In this document: in pieces, positions 63,993 through 64,000 of the stretch
Numbering within the stretch: the first letter of the stretch is position 1
Layout: the number at the start of each line of letters is the position of its first letter
NCBI RefSeq assembly: GCF_900177415.1
Contig: NZ_FXAF01000006.1
Span: 954,001-1,018,000, forward strand
Direction: 5' to 3'
DNA length: 64,000 bases
Source: Xaviernesmea oryzae
Lineage (GTDB): Bacteria > Pseudomonadota > Alphaproteobacteria > Rhizobiales > Rhizobiaceae
Made by a program: the position numbers and the translations under genes
Notes under the pieces: generated by a model
Database searches by the model: none
What the model saw: the letters and a program-made list of their open reading frames with translations, nothing else
What the model was told of the DNA's origin: nothing

Positions 63993-64000
63993 TCGGAGGC

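Overview
The window is high-GC alphaproteobacterial DNA, almost certainly a Rhizobiaceae chromosome (Rhizobium / Agrobacterium / Sinorhizobium-Ensifer / Shinella type). The evidence is the rhizobial chemotaxis order (cytosolic globin receptor, cheS, cheY1, cheA, cheW, cheR, cheB, cheY2, cheD, cheT), visN-visR as flagellar master regulators, motE, DUF1217 and DUF1236 proteins, a RIME-like intergenic palindromic element, and EcfG/RpoE2-type promoters (GGAAC-N16/17-xGTT). I cannot fix the species from sequence alone.

Region by region. 1-3.6 kb: a sugar ABC-importer ATPase (cut by the window edge), a divergent FadR-type GntR regulator and an altronate dehydratase, probably a hexuronate or sugar-acid catabolic locus. 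3.6-18.4 kb: an envelope, stress and signalling stretch with opgC, a symporter-histidine kinase-receiver fusion, mscL, an aminotransferase, galE, a polysaccharide deacetylase, a group of small exported proteins of which three transcription units carry EcfG-like promoters, a LuxR/NarL-type two-component pair and tRNA-Thr. 18.5-26 kb: housekeeping genes (murA, an SDR, DUF2948, hisD, UPF0262, infA, maf, yacG, tRNA-Phe, a 3-methyladenine glycosylase).

26.4-52.9 kb is a near-continuous chemotaxis and flagellum regulon: the che operon; fliF; visNR; the leftward motA-fliM-fliN-fliG-flhB-orf operon; and the rightward DUF1217-flgF-fliI-orf-flgBC-fliE-flgGA-flgI-motE-flgH-fliL operon. Most neighbours overlap by 1-4 bases, as expected for translational coupling.

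52.9-64 kb is the most interesting part. In Sinorhizobium-type clusters fliL, fliP and the flagellin genes follow one another directly. Here a leftward seven-gene nucleotide-sugar and glycosyltransferase operon (GT2, rfbF, rfbG, rfbC-like epimerase, sugar C-methyltransferase, NAD-dependent reductase, hexapeptide acyltransferase) lies between fliL and fliP. A TPR protein with a GT41 (OGT/SPINDLY-like) domain lies between fliP and the flagellin gene and is divergent from flagellin. Two separate glycan insertions at one flagellar locus suggest a flagellin-glycosylation system that uses a CDP-derived, C-methylated 6-deoxyhexose. The parts are recognisable, but the assembly and its role are inference. 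No insertion sequence, prophage, CRISPR array or rRNA was seen.
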